9,330 nt of DNA from assembly GCA_035711465.1 (NCBI GenBank), contig DASTCC010000296.1, positions 1 through 9,330 of the forward strand, written 5' to 3'. Below the pieces are notes generated by a model that saw only the letters and a program-made list of their open reading frames with translations, was not told the DNA's origin and made no database searches. The position numbers and the translations under genes were made by a program. Shown here piece by piece: positions 6,498-9,330 of this stretch (its first letter is position 1; each line of letters begins with the position of its first letter). The stretch comes from DASTCC01 sp035711465 (GTDB taxonomy: Bacteria > Acidobacteriota > Vicinamibacteria > Vicinamibacterales > SCN-69-37).

Positions 6498-7028
6498 CTA
6501 CTCGGGCCGCCTGGGTTTACGCCGCGCACGCATCGCGGCCTCGAGCGGCGTCAGCCGCCGCTCGACGTCATCCCTCAGCCGTGCGTCGGCCTCCTGGAAC
6601 TCGCGCCGGATCGGCGCAAAGTCCGGGGCGAGCGCTTTGATGTTGGCGATCGTGTCTTCATGAAGGACGCGCATCTCGTGACGCAGTGAGCCCGCGAACG
6701 CGTGCATCTCCGCGTGCATCTCGACACGCAAGGTTTCGGCCGACTCCTGGAATTCGCTGCGCAAGGTCTCCGCGGACTGCCGGATTTCGCCGCGCAGGGT
6801 CTCCGCTGATTCACGGATTTCGCCGCGCAAGGTCTCCGCTGATTCACGGATTTCACCGCGCAAGGTCTCCGCTGATTCACGGATTTCACCGCGCAGCTGG
6901 TTGGCCGTCTCCCGCATCTCCCCGCGCAGCAACGCGGCGGTGTCGCGCAGCTCACCGTGCAGGGCGTCGACCTTGTTCTCGACCGACGTCAAGCGCTCCT
7001 CGATGGCAACGAATCGTGCTTCCGACAC
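6498..7028 (-). CDS. Hendecad-repeat coiled-coil protein of unknown function
   Basis: I do not recognise a characterised family. The 176-residue protein has an N-terminal heptad-like helix (VSEARFVAIEERLTSVENKV), then seven 11-residue units at 26-102. Three consecutive units are identical (EIRESAETLRG, 48-80) and flanked by diverging ones; EMHAEMHAFAG (103-113) looks like an eighth. Eleven-residue periodicity indicates a near-straight, slightly right-handed coiled coil, probably an oligomeric rod. The C-terminal part (SLRHEMRVLHEDTIANIKAL... to RKPRRPE) is less repetitive and ends basic. No signal peptide or membrane helix is present. GTG at 7028 is chosen because AGGGG lies 5-6 nt upstream; the frame is open to 7289, but the extra sequence is Arg-rich and runs into the decayed permease. 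It sits between the intact and broken PadR-ADOP cassettes on the same strand. Confidence 0.75.
   Translation of the reverse strand: MSEARFVAIEERLTSVENKVDALHGELRDTAALLRGEMRETANQLRGEIRESAETLRGEIRESAETLRGEIRESAETLRGEIRQSAETLRSEFQESAETLRVEMHAEMHAFAGSLRHEMRVLHEDTIANIKALAPDFAPIRREFQEADARLRDDVERRLTPLEAAMRARRKPRRPE
6723..6953 (-). repeat. 33-bp in-frame tandem repeat within the coiled-coil gene
   Basis: Seven 33-base units, each coding 11 residues. In plus coordinates the recurring CGCA(A/G)GGT-like motif falls at 6727, 6760, 6793, 6826, 6859, 6892 and 6925. Units at 6793, 6826 and 6859 differ from one another at only one or two bases, while the outer units are clearly diverged. This indicates recent expansion at the centre of an older array, by slippage or unequal recombination. 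Gain or loss of units keeps the frame. Confidence 0.9.
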
Positions 7029-7049
7029 GCTGTCCCCTTTCAGGACGAC

Positions 7050-7064
7050 GACGATAGCATCGTC
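7050..7064. promoter_or_regulatory. Perfect dyad upstream of the coiled-coil gene
   Basis: GACGAT-AGC-ATCGTC, with 6-bp arms, lies 22 nt upstream of the GTG start of the coiled-coil gene. This is where an operator or a 5' leader hairpin could act. No clear -35/-10 pair is visible in 7029-7204, and chance occurrence is possible. Confidence 0.3.
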
Positions 7065-7187
7065 ATCCCGTTTCCGGTGGAGCAAGTCACGTGCCGGATT
7101 GCCGAGGCCGCGCCGACAGCTGAACAGTCGATCTGATTGCAGAAACTGCGTTGGGCGCTCGAGGAAGTCGCAGCGAGGTCCGGCCAG

Positions 7188-7205
7188 GCGGGATAGAGCT
7201 CCCGC
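7188..7205 (-). terminator. Hairpin at the end of the decayed permease
   Basis: GCGGGA-TAGAGC-TCCCGC is a perfect 6-bp stem with a 6-nt loop that starts at the last base of the TAG stop of the permease remnant (7205-7207). No U-run follows on the minus strand, so it may be a processing or stabilising hairpin, or a factor-assisted terminator. Confidence 0.35.
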
Positions 7206-7747
7206 TACTCCGCTCTCAGCGCCTCGATCGGATCGACGGCCATCGCCCGGCGCGCCGGCGCCACACACGCGAGCAGGCACACGCCGCACATCACGGCGGC
7301 ATAGCCGCCCGATGCCGCGACGCGGCCAGGCGTAAGCGATGTCTGTCCGCTGAGCAGCACCGTCAGCCCCCAGCCGAGCGCGATGCCAAGCGCCAGGCGC
7401 AGCAACGGCCCGCGCAGAATCACGCAGATCAGTCGGCCGCGGCTAGAACCGAGGGCGGCACGGATGCCGATCTCGCGCGTCCGCCGCGAGACCGCGAACG
7501 ACGTCACCGCATAGAGGCCGCTGAGCGCGACGATGAGGGTCGAGATGCTGATGGCGCTCACCAGCCCGACCCAGAAGTTGATCTGTCGGAACGTTCCGGC
7601 GTTCACCTGATCGTGCGGCTGGACAGCGGTGACGCGGAGCGGCGGCTCCGTTCGCGCCGCAATCCGATGCAGCGCGTCTGCGGCAGTGCTGAGGTCGCCC
7701 GCCACCCGCGCCGCGAGGTGAACATTGCCCGCCGACGACGCGTCGCG
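7205..7747 (-). pseudogene. Truncated second ADOP permease (C-terminal quarter only)
   Basis: The translation aligns along its length with residues 724-895 of the intact permease at 3377-6064: VHLAARVAGDLS matches VQIAARVSGDIT, SRRTREIGIRAALGSSRGRL is the FtsX signature, and it ends PARRAMAVDPIEALRAE, matching PARRAMAVDPIEALRTE. Identity is about 60% by eye, so the copies are old paralogues rather than a recent duplication. What remains is the end of periplasmic domain 2 plus three transmembrane helices. The first module, the prefix, and the rest of domain 2 are missing. The frame is open across this stretch but interrupted by TAG at 7778-7780. A product starting at an internal start (for example ATG at 7705) would be a three-helix fragment without an obvious role. 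Confidence 0.85.
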
Positions 7748-7786
7748 CGGCGCGCAGGACCAGCTGGTCGAATTAGCCTAAAACAT
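7748..7786 (-). pseudogene. PadR gene remnant (first dozen codons)
   Basis: ATG at 7786 is preceded by the same promoter/operator sequence as the intact PadR gene. The next 39 nt align with the PadR start, with about five mismatches and two single-base gaps. Restoring one lost T gives MFLG-stop-FDQLVL against MFLGEFEQLVL in the intact protein. So there is a 1-nt deletion in the T run and a GAG-to-TAA type nonsense change, and homology ends near 7748, where permease homology begins. About 95 PadR codons and about 720 permease codons appear to be deleted, assuming the lost copy matched the intact one in size. Confidence 0.75.
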
Positions 7787-7829
7787 ACGTTGTCAGTATT
7801 AGTGCTCATACTGACAATGTCAATATTAT
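7784..7829. promoter_or_regulatory. Retained promoter/operator of the decayed cassette, shared with the divergent lipoprotein gene
   Basis: On the minus strand TTGACA (7818-7823), a 17-nt spacer and AATACT (7795-7800) form a good promoter whose -10 ends 8 nt before the PadR-remnant ATG. Operator-like elements are layered on it: ATACG-N5-AGTAT (7785-7799), the counterpart of the intact operator; a perfect dyad TTGTCAGTAT-N8-ATACTGACAA (7790-7817); and a third half-site TGTCAATATTA (7818-7828), a direct repeat of 7791-7801 at 27-bp offset. TATTAT (7824-7829) could serve as a -10 for rightward transcription toward the lipoprotein gene, though its -35 is poor. Confidence 0.6.
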
Positions 7830-7960
7830 CGATTCGTTCGGAGGTGACAGGCGCACGAGCTGGCCGCTGCGCACCGATGGTGCCGACGCCAGTCGTCAGC
7901 TGGTGAGCCGGCAGGGCGATCGTGTATCATCCGGCGAAATCACAACGACACCGGTTTGCC

Positions 7961-9070
7961 ATGGCAAGACGCACGCGCGTGCCGGCGGTGCTCGTCTTCG
8001 CCGCCCTGCTGGTCGGGGGCTGCGGGCAATCGCCGACTCGTCCGACCACGATGCCCGCGGGCGCCGGCCTGGTCTCGATTCGCCTCGAAGGCCCTTCGCG
8101 GATCGCTCCCGATCAGACCGCCGACTACCGCGTCATCGCAACCCTTTCTGACGGCGCTTCGGACGACGTGACCGCCAGCGCCGTGCTGCAGCAGACGTGG
8201 GCGCGCGGCGGCACGGTGCGCATCGATGGACCAGGACGAGTGACAGGCGTCGCCGAAGGCGCTCTCGATCTGACGGCCTCCTATCCGGCTCCCGGCGGAA
8301 GCGCTGCGACCCTGCGGGTGCTCGTCCTCGAAGCCGGGACCTACGAGGTCAGCGGCGTCGTGACCGAGTCGGGTCGGCCCTTTCCTGGCGTTCCCGTCTC
8401 CGTCCTGAGCGGCCGCCACACCGGCTTGAAGGCGTCCACGGATTACGAGGGCCGCTACTATCTTTATGGGCTCGCCGGCCCGACCGAACTGCAGGTGATA
8501 CAGGAGGGCCTGCGGCCGGTGACGCACGCGCTCCTCGTCTCCACTGATGCGAATGTCGACTTCGGGCTCGAACCACTTCCGGGATACGACTCCCTCGCCG
8601 GCACCTGGCGACTGACGCTCGAGGCCGAGTCGACGTGCGCCTCGGTCCTGCCGGCAGAGACGATGTTCCGGACGCTGTCGGTGGCGATCGCGCAGCGCGG
8701 ATCGCAGCTGAGCGTCGCCCTCGACTCCACTGGACGAGTTGTGTTCGATGACTACCCGCAGGCGGGGATCGGCGGCGTGGCCGGTGATCACGTCGACATG
8801 TATTTCCAGCGCGACCCAGACGCTGAGCGCTTTCCGCCGCGGTGGGTGCTGATGGAGCGATTGTCGCCGACGAGATTCCTCGGAATCTCAGGGCCGTTGT
8901 CGGGAACGCGCACCGGTTCCACGGTGAGCGGGACGCTGAGCGGCTACTTTTCCGTCTATCGTTCGGTCGGTCCCGACTACCTGGCGGCAGGAACGGCGCT
9001 CGAGACGGAATGCCTTCGCAAAATCGGGCAGCACGCGACCCTGCACTCCTTCCGGCTCGATCGCGATTGA
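7961..9070 (+). CDS. Lipoprotein with Ig-like and carboxypeptidase-regulatory-like domains
   Basis: This is an envelope-anchored protein of unknown function. MARRTRVPAVLVFAALLVGGC is a lipoprotein signal with lipobox VGGC and lipidation at C21; the following GQSPTRPTTMPAG is a linker. Residues about 37-124 look like a bacterial Ig-like (BIG2-type) domain (RIAPDQTADYRVIATLSDGASDDVT, then GRVTGVAEGALDLTASY). Residues about 126-203 are a carboxypeptidase-regulatory-like beta-sandwich (YEVSGVVTESGRPFPGVPVSV, DYEGRYYLYGL). The C-terminal 165 residues begin SLAGTWRLTLEAESTCASVLP and look like a beta-rich, barrel-like domain of a type common in acidobacterial lipoproteins. C226 and C351 could pair. 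ATG 7961 gives the ideal signal peptide, although no Shine-Dalgarno is clear; GTG at 7922 is in frame and would add 13 residues. The total is 369 residues. It is transcribed away from the retained PadR-type operator. Confidence 0.82.
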   Translation: MARRTRVPAVLVFAALLVGGCGQSPTRPTTMPAGAGLVSIRLEGPSRIAPDQTADYRVIATLSDGASDDVTASAVLQQTWARGGTVRIDGPGRVTGVAEGALDLTASYPAPGGSAATLRVLVLEAGTYEVSGVVTESGRPFPGVPVSVLSGRHTGLKASTDYEGRYYLYGLAGPTELQVIQEGLRPVTHALLVSTDANVDFGLEPLPGYDSLAGTWRLTLEAESTCASVLPAETMFRTLSVAIAQRGSQLSVALDSTGRVVFDDYPQAGIGGVAGDHVDMYFQRDPDAERFPPRWVLMERLSPTRFLGISGPLSGTRTGSTVSGTLSGYFSVYRSVGPDYLAAGTALETECLRKIGQHATLHSFRLDRD

Positions 9071-9107
9071 CCTGCGGTACCATGCGCTCCGCTCCCGGAG
9101 GCAGCCA

Positions 9108-9330
9108 ATGGTGTACCCGAACTGCTCACGACTGGCGCGGATCGGCCTCGCCGTGATCGCGCTCGGCGCAACCGGCCTGGCCGCGCCGCAGGCGCAGCCC
9201 CCCGCTCCACCGCCGCCGGCCCCAGTCGTCGTCCGCGCAGCGCGCATGCTCGACGTGCAGGCAGGCCGCATGATCTCGCCCGCCACCGTCGTCGTCACCG
9301 GCGATCGCATCACCGCCGTCAACCCGGCGG
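9108..9330 (+). CDS. Amidohydrolase-family protein, N-terminal part (cut by window end)
   Basis: Only 74 codons are present. The start ATG at 9108 has GGAGG (9097-9101) 6 nt upstream. The protein opens with a signal peptide (MVYPNCSRLARIGLAVIALGATGLAAPQA), then a proline-rich linker, then VVVRAARMLDVQAGRMISPATVVVTGDRITAVNP. This last segment is the N-terminal beta-strand pattern of the amidohydrolase composite domain (imidazolonepropionase-like and secreted dipeptidase-like enzymes). The catalytic metal ligands lie beyond the window, so the substrate cannot be judged. The gene follows the lipoprotein gene by 37 nt on the same strand, so the two may share a transcript. Confidence 0.8.
   Translation, partial: MVYPNCSRLARIGLAVIALGATGLAAPQAQPPAPPPPAPVVVRAARMLDVQAGRMISPATVVVTGDRITAVNPA

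Noticed and set aside
6065..6529. N-terminal extension of the permease in the same frame
   Set aside because: It overlaps the PadR gene in another frame and reads through the heptamer repeat. The ATGA overlap at 6061-6064 and the prefix-domain sequence support the start at 6064.
6723..6953. CRISPR array or non-coding satellite
   Set aside because: The 33-bp units are contiguous without spacers, in frame, and encode a coherent hendecad coiled coil, so this is a coding repeat.
7205..7705. Functional small membrane protein starting at ATG 7705
   Set aside because: It corresponds exactly to the tail of an ADOP permease, and the sequence upstream is a decayed PadR start. A remnant explains both, though translation is not excluded.

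Overview
The window is G+C-rich DNA that most resembles Acidobacteriota, probably the Vicinamibacteria-type soil lineage. The strongest pointer is a PadR regulator overlapping the start of a two-FtsX-domain permease of the ADOP class (acidobacterial duplicated orphan permease). A second, broken copy of that cassette lies 1.4 kb away. A lipoprotein with a carboxypeptidase-regulatory-like domain fits the same group. The taxonomic call is inference from gene content, not from a marker gene.

Layout. 29-1470 (minus): a small membrane protein of unknown function, then a formylglycine-generating enzyme with both catalytic cysteines. 1471-1657: a divergent intergenic region. 1658-3375 (plus): a split LigD, with the ATP-dependent ligase domain and the primase-polymerase domain as separate genes overlapping by 4 nt. 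3377-6384 (minus): PadR and a full-length ADOP permease, overlapping by 4 nt, read from a promoter whose -10 box almost touches the PadR start codon. The permease gene converges on the polymerase gene with one base between their stop codons. 6418-6459: a heptamer repeat with G-quadruplex potential. 6498-7028 (minus): a coiled-coil protein built on 11-residue repeats. 7205-7786 (minus): remains of a second PadR-ADOP cassette, the first dozen codons of PadR joined to the last quarter of the permease. 7784-7829: the promoter/operator of that dead cassette, still intact and carrying more operator-like half-sites than the live copy. 7961-9070 (plus): a lipoprotein transcribed away from that operator. 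9108-9330 (plus): the start of a secreted amidohydrolase-like protein, cut by the window edge.

How the parts may relate. The PadR repressor probably controls its own operon through a dyad that covers the -10 box and start codon. The shared operator sequence upstream of the dead cassette could let the same repressor act there, and possibly on the divergent lipoprotein gene. The LigD pair belongs to non-homologous end joining, but no Ku gene or 3'-phosphoesterase domain is visible here. No sulfatase substrate for the formylglycine-generating enzyme is visible. I found no tRNA, rRNA, CRISPR array, insertion sequence or phage gene. No gene-free stretch exceeds 300 bases.
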